This document shows positions 37,039 through 63,895 of a stretch of DNA of 64,000 bases, piece by piece. The stretch's first letter is position 1, and each line of letters begins with the position of its first letter. The position numbers and the translations under genes were made by a program. Location of the stretch: NCBI RefSeq assembly GCF_028389875.1, contig NC_084667.1:64706570-64770569 (forward strand), read 5' to 3'. The notes below the pieces were generated by a model. The model was not told the DNA's origin and did no database searches. It worked only from the letters and a program-made list of their open reading frames with translations. This DNA is from Rhea pennata (taxonomy: Eukaryota; Chordata; Aves; Rheiformes; Rheidae).

Positions 37039-40000
37039 TTAAACCTTCTTTCCTAGTCATGGGAAAAAAAGTGTTTTACTCTTAACCAGCAGCAGTAAGT
37101 TCCGCATGTGTGTATATGTATTGATGCATACATACATATAAACACATATACGAATATATGTGTCTATATATCTTTTGGTATTGCTAAATGCTTATATACA
37201 GTTTCCACAGCTCTGGCACATTCCTGTCATTATGTTCACAAAAATTAATATTTAGTTATTCAAAGGCAAACTTAATTATGCATCATACTTTTCATTATTT
37301 TGTTGTGTGTATTGCTTATGGTGGAAGTCATAATGTGTAGCAATGCTTAAAAAGCCTGAATTAGTATATAATATCCCCTGAAGTTTACTAGCAATTTATC
37401 AGGTCTGCTATGGGAAGGTTTTGAAGTAGTGTGGTAACGCTTCTGGATATGGATAATCACGAAAATACTTAAAACCTAGTGCTTTGTGCAAAGAAAAACC
37501 TGGGAGAAAGGCCTCTGGTCAGCTCTGCAGCTAACAGGAGTACTCGTTTTGTAGTTCCCTCAAATAATATTAGTAAAGTGATGATATGTGCTCAGCTTGT
37601 TTGAGTAGCTCTTGTTAGAGGCTTCAGATATCTCCAGGGAGAAGTACTCCTATTTTTACTGAATAAACTATGTCCAGACTGTTATGCTTTGCAGCTGCAG
37701 TCCTTAACTATAATTTTGCATGCTATAAAAGATGTACAGAAATTAGTGATGCATCAACTGATCTGCGTTATTAGCTGCCTAGCACCAAGAGGAGAGATGC
37801 TAGTTCTCAACTGATTTTACTGCGGCTTTCATTCTAGCCTGTTAAGTCTGTGAAGAGGTTTTGGCAAGTATTATGCAATCTTTTAATTCCAAACATAAAA
37901 TGTTCCTTTTTTAAGACTGACTGGTAGTCTTGTCTTTGGACAGAATAAGAACTATATTGGAGGAGACTTTTTTCTGGTATGCAGTTTTCTATTAGGATAG
38001 TTAATACACTTGTATGAAAAGCTAACTAACTTAGCAGCTGTGGAATGAGGGTGACATAGCCCAGGTTTACTTAAGATAGAATTTTAAGCCAATTTGCATG
38101 CTATTGTCATGTGTTATTAAATTATCTGAATATAGATATTTCTCATTGGTTGTCTAGCAAACAGATGCAAGATAGATAGTTTGATTACAAATCACACTAC
38201 ACTGGAATTATCTCGAATGACTACAACTTTGCGTCAGTGCCAATAGTGAGGCTATTACACCTATGTTAGAGAAGTAGGAGCTTTTTTGTTTTTAGTGTGC
38301 TGATGCAAAACACTGCTGTATAGTATTAGAGAGAAGGTGGAGATAACTACAGCACACACCTTATCAAACCTGCTGTAGACACCTTCCTGATTTATCAGCT
38401 TTACTTCAGATGTAGCAAAGGACTTCAGTTATCTGGAAACAAATGATCAGTCTGTCCTTCTAAACTTTAAACAAATACTTCAAGTCAAAGTCAAATGAGA
38501 TGATTCAGTTGTTATTCTGGCTGGTAGCATATTTCATGTGACTCCTGAAGGAGCATTTTGCATTTTTTGAAAATAGTAGTGTGTCTGTGAATGCTAGTAT
38601 AGAGGCAAAAGATTAGCTCTGTCTGTCATTAGTTAGTAATCAAATCTTCTGTTTCAGTTTTGTCTTTTGTTATGCACAAGACGCTAGTTAGTACTAGAAA
38701 TGCACCTTTGTGCATGTATGCATATGTGTTATCTTAGTTTATCAGCTATTCAGTATTGTAAACTTTAATTTTTAAAACTTCTTGTATTTAACTGGCTTTC
38801 AAAATCTCTACTGCACGCAATTTAAAAATGTTTCTTTGCTGACTTCTGAGTTGTAGTTAGAAACACTGTTACTAATGTAAATCTATCTGCTGATAAATGT
38901 TTATCTGCTGGATTTAAATCTAGCTACATCTCTTTTTAAGGTGAGTTGTTTTTAATATAGGATTGAAGGAGTGGTTCTCTAATGTGTGAATTTTGTCACT
39001 AGACCACATACAGAATAAATGTGACTTTAGTATTCCTGTTAAAACTTCTAAACTTGCATCTAATCTCTAAATAATCTGTATTCTTAATAGAGTAAGATTT
39101 TTGTCTAGAGCTATTAGTACTTGAGTCCACCTCACATCTGAATCAAACATAAGTAGTGAAACTTGAATACAAGAACTTCGTGTTTGTGGGAGTGGTGGTT
39201 CTGTATTTCATTGCTATGAAAATTAACAGGGGAGTACTTAAATTTGGTTGCATGCTGTACTTGAAGAATCTTACTGGAATCTTCTGAATAAAAAATGTAA
39301 GGTATTCCTTCATCTGCCTTGGAGCAACTGTGCATTCGCTCCAGCTTTTTGTGATACCAGACTGACTAAATGTATACTGAATGAGTGTGTAATGTTATTC
39401 GTATCTAGGATGTTGACTGGTGCTGAACTTGAAGAGCTCAGGGAGGCTGTTGTTTCACTTTGGCAAAGAGAAGTGACTCCTGTTGGATAATTCTCTCCAT
39501 ATCTTGGTAGAAGATTCAGGGTTTTCTTGGATTTTGCTTTTACAAAAGTAATTTTCTGAGTGATTTGTCATGGCCAATCTGAAGTAAGAATCTTACATGC
39601 CTTTGTTATCTGTTGGTAGTTTATATCTTAGAAGGCTTTTATTTCCTCCTGTATTTCTTAAACATATCTACTTCTGCAGAAAGGAATCTTACTCTGTGTG
39701 TGTGGGGGGGGGAAAGCTGTTATGGAGCTGTGCTCCCATATAGACATGTTTATTCAAACACTGATAAGTGGCTTGTTCAGTTTAGATTTTTATTAAAACA
39801 CATCTTTTCACCATTATAGTGATATCTAAAGGACAAATAAAATACAGTTGTAATATTGGTGAGTCCTTGCACTTCGTCTGCTTGTCACATAGTTGTTGCT
39901 TTCAAGCTTGTCAATATTGATAAGCTGTTGATTAAAATGATGGATTGTTACAAACCTAAAATGAGAGTTGTAAAGCAACATGATCCGTGCCATTAATTGT

Positions 40001-43000
40001 ATGCAGCCTAGCACAAGGAAGCAACAGCTACTCCAGCAAAGGCTGCGGTATTCAGTGCAAGAAAGCTTGTGAAGGCAGTAGTTACATGGCCTTTCTTCTA
40101 AGGCTTTTCCTTGTCTAAAACACTTAAAGTAACCGAGTAACCGTAAATGATAACTTTTCAAGCTTGTTAAACAAGATTGCACTTGATCACTATTGTGTGT
40201 GGGTTTTTTTTTTTTGTTTGTTTGTTTTTTTTTTAGTATGAGTGCTCTCAGTCTTTTGAACTAAATTTTACTAGCTGCAAGTAGCTGCTGTCGGTGAGAA
40301 CCTATAGCTTGGCAACAGTGATTAAGTTCTGAGGCTCTTCCTACTTGCACTTTCTTTTTGAAATGATTTTTTTTTCATTTGTATGTATTGTTTAAACTGT
40401 TATTATTGGTGACAAACTTTCAAGTGGCCAGTAAACAAAGAGCTATCGTATGACTGAATATAATAGGGCACTTAAGCTGTGAATTAATTTACTGTTTTGC
40501 AGGACATCTTTAGCTTTGGGGATGTGCTTTCTCCTGTAAGGAACTTCAGTTCTGTGGAATCTGCCACCACCTTAGTTGCATCAGTATAGCTGCACTATAA
40601 ACAGAACTACTGGAATGATCTGTGCCATTAATTCTAGAATTGGGAAAGAAGAAAATACATGTATTTCTGGAGAGTTAAATTATTCTTTATGGAAGAAGTG
40701 AGCTTTTATTTATGTGGTGTGTTCTCCCCTAGCATCTCTGTGCAAGCTGCACAATACAGGCATAGACTTAAGAGAGTAGAAATGACAGTTTGGTTGGGGG
40801 AGTAGTGTCTTGTTAAACTGGCTTTCTTGCAGAAAATTCACTAAGCTAGGTTTTGGTTCTGCCTCCTAATATAGTATTTCATATACATGTATTTTAAATA
40901 TTCTTGAAGGATATAGAAATGGATGTGGGAAAACTAGCCTCTCGAAGTGACATACTCTGTAGAGTGTGGAAAAACCTAAAATAAGAGCTGAAATTAACCT
41001 TTATATAAAAAGTGTTCTATCAAAGTCATCTAGCACTTCTGTTGTTGGTCTCAAAACCTGTTAGTGCTGTTTAATGTAATGGGTCTCTGTCCTACCCTAA
41101 ATGATGACAGTAACAAATTCCTGCTTCACTTTCAAGAACTTTGTGGTGTCAGATTTAGGCATCTCTTTAATATATCAGCTTCCAGGTGCGCTTTCTGTAA
41201 TTTAACTTACCACTAGTCAAACCTGCTACTGAAAGTGGAATCTTAATGATTGTAGTGTGTTAGCCTGTGTTCTGGATATACAGACTGTACATGTCATCCC
41301 AAATTATATCTAACTTTATGCAACAGTAAACTGGTCCATATTCTTTTTAAACTCCTATCTGGTTTGTTTTGCCATGTCAACTAAAACGATATTTTGAGAA
41401 GATAGTTCTTATGCTGTCTGTAGCAGAGAGTAAAGGGAATTTCATTTTTTTCTTTTATCTGACTACATGTACATGTTTGGACTGTAAACTATGAGACGCT
41501 GCTTCCTGCTTTATTCTAGCTGTCCATTTTTGGTTGGCCCAGCTATGTGTAAGAACCATTTTTAAACAACTGTTTGAGTCCTTTAATAGCAATGTACTGA
41601 AGATGAAAGAAGAATACTGCACACTGGTTGCTTAGCCCATCTGGAAATGGGAGGCTTTGTTGGAACTCAGTTGTAGATCCCATGCTCTCAAATACTAAAA
41701 CATATTTATTGGACAGATAGTAAGGTTACATCCATACCTCTTCTACAGCCTGTCTTCTGCCTCTTTGTATAATTGGGCATAATAGAGTAACAAGATCTTC
41801 TGAAAGTTAAAAGCAGTTGGTGTCTCAAAATATCTCTCAATTCTAAATTGAAAGTAACTTCCTTTGCTGCATGTAACTTGAAAAACTGGTGGGTGGAGGA
41901 AAAACTAGTCCTTGTCTTACAGACATATGCAACTGAAAGAAAAAAATGAGGGGGAGCGAACAGTCTCCTTACTGTATTTTTGGTATTATTTCAAAATTAC
42001 TGTGACAATTAACATTCTCACTATTCTTCTCTTTAAAATCCTGAATCTTTGTACTTTAAATAAAGGTAATGATTATCTTGACTTAGAGCTGATAAACGTG
42101 TAAGATGTATAGCTGCATTTGCTGTTTTGTGCTCCCTTACAGTTTTATCTTAAAGAAAAGCATTGCAATACTGTGTATGTCGCTATTCCAAAGCTGCTGC
42201 TTTAATGGTGACTTATGCTATATAGCCAGACAGCATCTCAAATATTAGTATGTCTATATACACAGTCGTGCATCAAGCGTGTGAGGTTTTTAACCTTAAG
42301 CCAGAAAGCTATTTTTGGTAGTGGGAAAGAAATAATAAATGACCTGATGCTTGGCATATGTCAGATCTGCACAAGATGAATTCTTTTTGAAATGTTTCCT
42401 TTCTGAGAGTCAGCACCAAATACAGATTAGTGTGTTTTGGGTTTTTTTTTTCTTTTTTGGGGGCGGGGGGAAGTTATCCTTATGTACATCTAGCATGCTA
42501 GAAACTTTTTTTTTAATAGATTAATACTTTGATCTATTTAAACAGCTCAATCTTATCATAGCTTCAGCAGCAGTATTAAGTCACTTGTAAAGAAGATACT
42601 ATCAAAAATGCTGATTTTAAAGCCATGTAAAAGCAGTACAAACAATGGAAATTGATTACCCTGGTGCTGCAGTCCAAACACAATTTTTAAACAGTGCAAG
42701 TCCAATTGCATATTCTAAAATCTTACTTGGTACAGTCATGCATATGTATATAAACTAGATACTGGTGAACGTATTTTGTCACCTGCAGAGTTCACCTTAG
42801 CCTTGTTTTTAAATTCTTGAAAAAGTTTCTGTGTGGACTTGTTCACTAAATAACTGTAACAACAGGAAGCATGACATGTCCGGTCCTATTAAATACCAGA
42901 GTGACGATTCATCAGATCGTGAATAATAGTAAGTTGATGTGTGTGAGACTTAAGGAGAGGAAGCATCTTACTGTACATTCTACTCTTTTCATTGTTGGAT

Positions 43001-46000
43001 CTGTGTACCTCTAAACTATATACAATCTTATTTTCTGGTGTTCTGCTAAACATGCAGTTTGGGTCTGAAGTAACAGTGTATGGCATTAAAGCTCTGGAGT
43101 TACGTGCTTCAAAATGGAAAGAACTACAGCTACGTGTTCCAAGTGGGTATTTGACTTTCTGCTCTATTATGTATTCCCATAAATGGCCAGAGTCTGGACT
43201 GTGTAGATTACTTGTAGCCTGAAGGAAAAAGAAGTGCTGCTTGGTATGAGTCTAATTATGCATTTCTGATACTTTCAGAACTGAAACTTTTCCAGTGCTT
43301 TGGGCAGAAGCATTCAAATTAGATGGTAAAAGCAGACATTACCTCTTGCGCAAATCTTTGACTCAGAACTTCTTACCCTGCTGAGGGCACATTTGTTAGC
43401 CTTGCAGTGCTTTGATTTCAACTTCACTTTAATATTGAAATGCGACAATCATTTTCAGACCAGCTATAGAAGCTAATTTTCATTCTAGCAAGGGGAGCCA
43501 AGCTCTGCTTTTGTGGGATAGCATGTTGGCTCTGCTGTTAATTAAGGCTGGTTCTGGGAGCCTTTAGATGTCACTGTTGCTGACTGCTGCAGTTTAGTCT
43601 ATCATACTGGGCCTGCATGTGCTTCAGGCATCTCTGAATTGAGTTAGCCAGCTGGACTCTCCCTAGTCCCCTGGCATGTTAAGTGGCTCACTACTCAAAA
43701 CAGGTAAGATTTAAGTAGGAGCATGAGGAGCTTTTCTGGAGATCCAACCCTGCAGAAACTGAGTGTATGTGTTTTCTTTAGGCATCCTCCAAAGCTGAAG
43801 CTATAGAAGACTGAGTGTCGGGAGCTTTCACATCTTTCTTTGCTTTAGTCACTGATCAGCTGTCTGTTCTCTGGGCTCACCTTTGACTTTATCCTGGATA
43901 TGTCTTAAGACCAGAGAGGGAGGCAGCATTTACAACAGGTGAATCTTTCTGGTTTTGCATATCCTTAAAATAAAAAAAAAAAAAAAAGAAAAGAAAAAAA
44001 AAAACTATAGTTTCTAGTAGTGCACATCTTAAGTGCTGAGACTTAGTATCGTTATCTCTGATCCTCTTCTGTAACAGATACAGTCCTCCCTTAAACAATG
44101 ATCTCATATCCAGCTTTGCCCCTGCTGGATCTTAGTTTTCACAAAGCGGTTTGCCTGAGACAGCTATATTTATTTTAAAAACAAAAAGCCATTTTCATAC
44201 TCTCCAGTATTTACTGAATGTTTAATGGTGCTGTGTTGTCCTACTGCATTCAAAAATTTTACATAGTCATTGTTGCCATGACTGGCCTTGTAAGCCATTC
44301 CCTTTTTTTTCAAAGGCTTCATCTCTTGTCCTAGTGACTTGCTACTATGTGTCAAGCAATATAAATAATACAAAGTTTGACTGTGGTCTTAATTCATATC
44401 TACTAGTTCACAATAGCAAAATTAATTGAAATCAGAATTTACCCCATAAGTGTGGACTACAGTAGCGAAATATTATGAAGGTTAGTGTACAAATTCATAG
44501 TTAATCATTAAGTAACTAGCTTCAAAGGTAAACACACTTTGGTTGTATCACTCTATCCCATTTGGCACTTCTCCTGCAAATAGTTAAGGCTATGAAGTTA
44601 GCTGTAATAGGGAGTTTGCAATAGTTTTTTTCTATTGAAATGAGAGTCCTTCTAGACTAGAAATAACAGCTAAGTCTCTCCAATCCTTCTTGTTTGTTAA
44701 AAGGTAGCCATACTTAACACCACTTCAGTAGAAGTCAGCTAGATTTCTACTGATTCAAACGTTAAGGGGAATATTGATACTACAAATGGCTTATTCAGTG
44801 TTTGTCCTGCTCTCTTGTCTCTGACTCCCTGAATAAATGCAAGTATTTTTTTCAAACAAGGCACCATAAGCTGCTTTTTTTTTTTCCTTCTCTATCTGCA
44901 GTCAATGAAAGAAGTAACAGCTGTTTTTCCTTCCCACAGATGAAGATCAATTCTTACATATCATGATAAACAGCTAGAGCCTACACTCTTGACAACTCAG
45001 TTATAACTTAATTTGGAAACAAAAACTGACAGTAATGATCACGTTGGTATTACTTAACTGAGGATGTTGCTATGACAAACAAGTGCTATGTAGCATTTTG
45101 TATGGGTTATTACAAACTGGAATTTCATAGGCTTTTAAATTGCTTCTCCTTGTAGAAAGGTGTATAGTTATTCCAACAAGCAATAAGTTAGATCATGCTT
45201 CTTCTTCAAAGAAGCTTTTTAAGATGCTGTGTTCTCTGAGAAGTATCCAGTTTGAGATTATGAATAGGAAAGGAGGTGGTTCTCTCAACTCTGTTTTTCA
45301 AATATTGTGGAACAGGTTTCTTCCATTTCATCTTGCAAATATGCACATTTGATTTTGCTCTCCTCTCATTTAACCCAGAAACCTGATTTATGTGAACTGT
45401 TGGTACACTTCCTGTCCCTAATTCTGAATGACTGTTACTTAAATTGGGTAGACGTGTGCAGCTACACCCAGTTGTGGCTATTAACTTTCCATTTTGCAGT
45501 TTCAGCCAGCAGTATAATATCAAAGACTTTCAAGATGGGAATGAAGTTCTGTTGTCAAATACAGTGAGTAGAGCATCAGCCCTAAGCTAATGCTTTAGGC
45601 TGCTGACTTGAGCTTCCTCCTAACTGGCTCCCGCTATGACTCAAGCACCTGAATCAGCAGTAAGTTTTAGTAGTACGTTAGTTCATTTTGAAGAAATAGC
45701 AACGCAACTCAAGCCTGATTCAGTACAACTCTACTACTGCCTCTGAAGGAAGCTGTTGATCATGGTCATGATGAATGTTACTCAAACAGCTTTGATCTAG
45801 AGTTCTAGAACAATTTAAAAGTTATGGCCACATGGAAAGGCAGAAAATTCATGTAGCTTAAGCTTGAGACCATCACAACATATCCACAAATTTAAGCAAC
45901 TTGTCTGGTTGAAGACATCTTTCAAACTTAGTATCATTAATTATTCAAAAAACTTCCCTGTCTCACTTGACTTTCCCCATCACTAAAAAAGAAATTAAGG

Positions 46001-46985
46001 AGAGCCAATATCTTGCAATCCTCTTTAGAAAACTCTGAACATTTTCAGTGTTTTTTCAAAGAAAAAATATTGTATAAAGGACAGCTTTTGTTCAAGGGCT
46101 GCTCGTTATTAACGTGTGGTATTCAAGGTGAGGAGTTTGATTTGTTAGAGAAGTATGCATTTTAGACTTGTAGTGACCATTGGAATTTAATTTCATGGTC
46201 AAGCAAGACTTGGATTTTAATTGAATTTTAAGGTAATAAACAGAACAGTTTATTACTTTGTCTTTCAAGACTTAGAAGTGACTAAAATAAGCAGAGTCTT
46301 TCCTGCTTTTCTGCTTCCTAGGGAAAAAAAGCTCCTTTTCAATGCCTGTGAAGGTCACACAATTGACAAAGTTGATTCAAAATTGATTTGAGAAACTCTA
46401 GCTACATCAGGCTGTTTAAAACAAGACTAGTTTAGTTCTTCAAGCATTAATCCCAGTTACTTAGCTTAATAGATCTCATATCTTTAGAGCTTATAAAAAG
46501 CACTATTTTAAACTGAATTAACCATGAACTTTTAGTTTCTCCTATTCATCAGATAAGCCTAGCCTTAATACATCAGAGCAAAATTCCTTTTGCTGAACAT
46601 TTGCTGGTTACACTGGCTGTTTGAAGTTGTTAGCTGTGTACATCACCTAAACCTATAACCAGCTGTTTTACAGACTTGTATTCTTTCCCCCACTGTAAGT
46701 CATAACAAGTAGACTATAGCTATGTCTGAACTGCAAGTCATGATACTGGTTATTCAGACAGTAGTCAAGTACTGATTTTAATACTAAACTACAAGATATG
46801 AAAGACTAGTCACATTCCCAGGCAGATCATTTTTCAGACCTAGCCTGGCTCAACTATAGTGGTGTAGTAAGAGGAAACAACACCACCCTGATCCACAAAA
46901 TTTTCCTTCTTGTCATGTTTGATACAGATTGACTAACTTTTGTAGTACAGTTGTTTCTCAATAATGTTAGCTTATACTATTTTGA
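34073..46985 (+). other. Intergenic region between ARID4A and PSMA3; no protein gene recognised
   Basis: No ORF here resembles a known protein. Lines sampled between about 38 and 43 kb show T above A and G above C on the + strand, opposite to the flanking minus-strand genes. Simple tracts include A-runs at about 36121-36140 and 43972-44003, a T-run at about 37008-37030 and an AT-rich (TATACA)-like stretch near 37.12-37.17 kb. There is a small perfect hairpin at 36331-36354 and a short exon-like ORF at 39409-39490. Confidence 0.7.
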
Positions 46986-46991
46986 AATAAA
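46986..46991 (+). terminator. Candidate AATAAA polyadenylation signal, + strand
   Basis: A canonical hexamer on the + strand lies 28 bp to the left of the PSMA3 signal on the other strand. It would suit a rightward transcript ending tail-to-tail with PSMA3. The hexamer is common in AT-rich DNA, so this is weak on its own. Confidence 0.3.
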
Positions 46992-47018
46992 AGTTAACAT
47001 AGACAGTAAAATGGAAAA

Positions 47019-47024
47019 TTTATT
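47019..47024 (-). terminator. PSMA3: PSMA3 polyadenylation signal (AATAAA)
   Basis: TTTATT on the + strand gives AATAAA in PSMA3 sense, 121 nt after the stop codon, so the 3' UTR would be about 140-150 nt. A U-rich stretch follows in sense. It is the first canonical hexamer after the stop. Confidence 0.7.
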
Positions 47025-47144
47025 AGTGCAAGTTGGTCACTCAGTATCTTCCAGCAAGTACATAATGGCATCCCATGGTTAATACATATAAACAAACCTG
47101 TACTAAGTTAAGAAAAGTTGAACTTGTCTTGAAGTAACAATATG

Positions 47145-58953
<11,809 letters not shown>

Positions 58954-59245
58954 GGCGGCGGCAGCGGCGGCGGCGCGCTCGGCCCAGCCCGACGCGGCCC
59001 CCTCCCGCCCCGGCTCACTCACGCTCCCCACGGCCCAACAACGCGCGCTCCCATTGGCCGGCACGCCGGCCAATCATCGCTCGTCCGGAGAGGGGCCTCA
59101 ATCCTCCTCCTTTCCCGCTGTGGGCCAGCGCGGGCGGGGCGGGGCTCCGGGGAGGAGCCGCGCGCGGGCGCGGACGTCAGAGCGCTCGGCGCGCACACGC
59201 TCCCCGGCTCGCCAAGGGCGCGCGGCGGGAAAGGCGCGCCACAGC

Positions 59246-59318
59246 GCCCGGCTAGCTCAGTCGGTAGAGCATGGGACTCTTAATCCCAGGGTCGTGGGTT
59301 CGAGCCCCACGTTGGGCG
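59246..59318 (+). tRNA. tRNA-Lys (anticodon CTT)
   Basis: A 73-nt intact cloverleaf: acceptor GCCCGGC pairs with GTTGGGC using two G-T wobbles, the anticodon loop reads ACTCTTAAT with anticodon CTT, and the discriminator base is G. The A box TAGCTCAGTCGG is at 59253-59264 and the B box GGTTCGAGCCC at 59297-59307. There is no intron and CCA is not encoded. It reads AAG codons and appears identical to the common vertebrate tRNA-Lys-CTT as I recall it. It is transcribed away from PSMA3, 293 bp from its start codon. Confidence 0.97.
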
Positions 59319-59326
59319 GGCACACA

Positions 59327-59331
59327 TTTTT
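59327..59331 (+). terminator. RNA polymerase III terminator of tRNA-Lys
   Basis: A run of five T begins 9 nt after the end of the tRNA gene, the usual pol III stop signal. Confidence 0.85.
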
Positions 59332-61467
59332 GCCCCAGCCGCCAGAGGGATCCGCGCTGAGGCGCCTGCGGGCCCGGAGGGCTCCTCGCCCTTTGCACCA
59401 GCGTCTCCGCGGGGTGGCTGCCCCCACAGCGGGGCCCGGGACCCAGAGGCTGGATCCCTTCATCCACCCTCCCAGGAGCGGGATCGTGGCCCAGGAGCAG
59501 TGGAGCAGGGGATCCAGGAGAGTTTAGCTGAGGATGAGACGGTTCTTGGGTGCCAAATGCTCACTGCCCGCTCTGGCTCCCGGGGGTGCAGCAGCCCAGG
59601 TCCGGGGGCAGCTCCCGCTCAGGACGCCCCATCACCTCCTCGCTGCGGTCAAGGCGACTCGGCTCTACTTACTCGCTTGGCTAAAACAAAACATCTTATC
59701 AGGATCCGAGAGCTTCTCTATTTACTCTAGCAGTTTATTTCCATTACTGACTTCCCTGCTAAAACATTCGAGTTTCACCCTGAATTTTTCTATCCTGAGG
59801 ATCTGTAGACTCCTGTCATGCCAAGGAGGAAAGAATTGTAACATTTATGCTGAAAAAAATAGCTAAATCCTTATCTGTATGATAAAATATTTAAGTTGTG
59901 ATCTACAGTGGAGAATAAATAGTCTTTCCTTACCCTTTCAAGGATGTAAAAATTCTGTTTCTATCCTTAGCAGGTCATGGGGCTCTGGTTTTAAATGTGC
60001 CAGTAACATACAACTTAAAATTTCTAGATGTGCTGTTTGAAGCAGCAGTCGAAGTTGTTCGGTGATGGAGAAATGCTCCAAGAGAAAAGCAGAGTGGACA
60101 GAAAGAAGATGAGGTGGCAGATCTAACAATGGCTCTGTGCCATCCTGCAAGGAAACAGGTTCTTTTTAGCCAGTTTGTGACTGTATCACAGATTGGGAAC
60201 AAGTTAAGAACAGGGATGTAGCACACTTGTCTCTAAAACCTGTATTCTTACTCAGGTGCTTTTTCAAAGCATAACCATTTACAGTCGTTTGTCCTTTCTG
60301 AAGTCACTCCGGAAAATGCCGATATCCCAAACACTTGCTAAGGACTCCTGCAGACTGTTCAAATCTCCCTCGCTAAGCATTAGGCTCGTTAGTTCCTCCC
60401 TCCTTCAGCCCCTTCATGAGAAGGGGACCTCGCGCGTAGGTTGTCCTGCCAGAAGCAGCTGGGATTCCTCAGTCTGCTGCCCAGCCCGGAGGTGCCTTGG
60501 GAGGAAGCTTACGGCGGGGTACGGCAGCAGAGCAGCACACCACGTAGCAGGGCCCCGCTGGAAGGGACGCTCCGACTCCTGCAGGCGACACAGCAGCCCT
60601 CAGTCTTGCTGTAGGGGAGATAAAAAGGGTTTAGTGAAGGAGAACGTGATAAAGCGCAGTTGGAACGAAGGCTGTGAACACGCGGAGGAACGAGGGGAAT
60701 GCTGGTATTTGAGCAATCCACTGGCGACATCCTCAAGGATACCACCCCATTAAAGGATCACAGGCTTAGAGAAGCAGAGCTTGAGTGAGTGACATAAGGA
60801 GATACAGAGCAAAAGCAAGCAAGAACAGAATAACCTTCAACAAACTCGAAACTCCAATGTTTAATCCATTTCCCAAGTCCAGGCTAGGGCCTGACTGAGA
60901 GATCATAGTCTCTGCTGAAGAACCTGTTCCTGTATCACGACATACCATTAGTGTCCTCAGGCTGCTGCAGAAAAATCTCATGGGAGCTAATCACAATCTA
61001 GGCAAAAGGTTTCATCTGGAAATCCAGAGTGTGTTTGGACTACACTGGCGGCACTGGTCAGGCCCAGGGTGCTTTGAGGATTAAGATACAATCGCTAAAA
61101 GAGCAAACTCATCCACGGACTATAAAACATCATAAATCATTAACAGCTGCTCACAACTATGTATGTTTATTTTTCTATGCTTTCTGCTTAACAGCCAAGC
61201 ACGTGATTTGAAGTTAATACACTAGGAAGACAATGATTAAAAAAAAAAATGTATCTGCCAACACCACTGGAGTTAACACATAGCCTGTGTTAATGCTATC
61301 AGGCCACTATGACAGAGTACAGCACTGACTCCTGATTTTTAATTAAAAATATTAAGAAAAAAATACTACCATTCCTACTACTACTACCACCATTTGTCAA
61401 CTAACATTACATGCAAAGGTAAAGCATTTATGAAAGTGAATGACAAACACGAGCAGAAACAAAGTGT
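59332..61467. other. Intergenic region between tRNA-Lys and the 3' end of ACTR10
   Basis: The left part (to about 59.7 kb) is the GC-rich shoulder of the island; the rest is mixed unique sequence. A 165-codon + strand ORF at 60256-60753 shows no similarity I recognise and no exon signals that convince me. No repeat family was recognised. Confidence 0.65.
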
Positions 61468-61473
61468 TTTATT
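61468..61473 (-). terminator. ACTR10: Candidate ACTR10 polyadenylation signal (AATAAA)
   Basis: TTTATT on the + strand gives AATAAA about 805 nt past the ACTR10 stop codon. No canonical hexamer was noticed between. An ATTAAA variant at about 61576-61581 is an alternative. Confidence 0.4.
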
Positions 61474-62277
61474 GCTTATGGGCTCCATATCAATAGTTAT
61501 CGCACAGTAGCTGTCAGAGCTCTGCTCTGCATTTTCATTTAACAGATAGTGCTGCAGGACAAAGAATTTTAGTATTTTTAATGGGGGGGGGAAGGAAGAG
61601 AAACAACTGACTGCTAAATGTGACATTTCAGTAAGACGGTTAAGTTCTCCTTGCATCTCTATTTGTAATTCTTAAATGGTTGAATCGTTTCTTGGAGCAG
61701 AGATATGCGGAGAGTTGCTAGCTCAGCCCTGTGTGACAATTTAAGGCAGAAAAGTCTTCTGCTAAATCTTTGAAAACAGGACTCTGTCCAGGGAAAGTAC
61801 TACTCCAGCACCTTTTGCTAAACAGACCAAAACCAGAGATTCTCACATGTGATCCAAATTACTTCATGGGTAAAATATTTTCTGCAGGGTTTGGCAGAAA
61901 AAACGTTCATAGGTGTTCCCTGTAGCAGACTGTCCTTCATTCTTCTAAGCATATTTAAAATAAAAATGTCTTAAAACAAATTCTCTCAACAATGTAATTT
62001 ACTGTACAGATAAATAACAAACAAATTAACAACTCATGACTACAGACAATTTCCTCGGAGGAGGACAAAATACCATGTTACTTGCCTAAGTTTCTAAACT
62101 ATAATCGGATACAGTTCCACAGTACTGTGTTATTATCGACCACCACGCTCCCAAGAAACATCCACATTAGTCATTTTTAAGTGTTACACACAACCTACTT
62201 AATACAAAAAAAAAAAAATCTACTGTGTATATATGTACTTGAAATAGACAAAGAACTCTTGCGTAGCACTAAGATGT

Positions 62278-63895
<1,618 letters not shown>

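Noticed and set aside
60256-60753. 165-codon + strand ORF between the tRNA and ACTR10
   Set aside because: No recognisable domain, irregular basic and serine-rich composition, and no supporting promoter or splice pattern. I leave it as unproven intergenic sequence.
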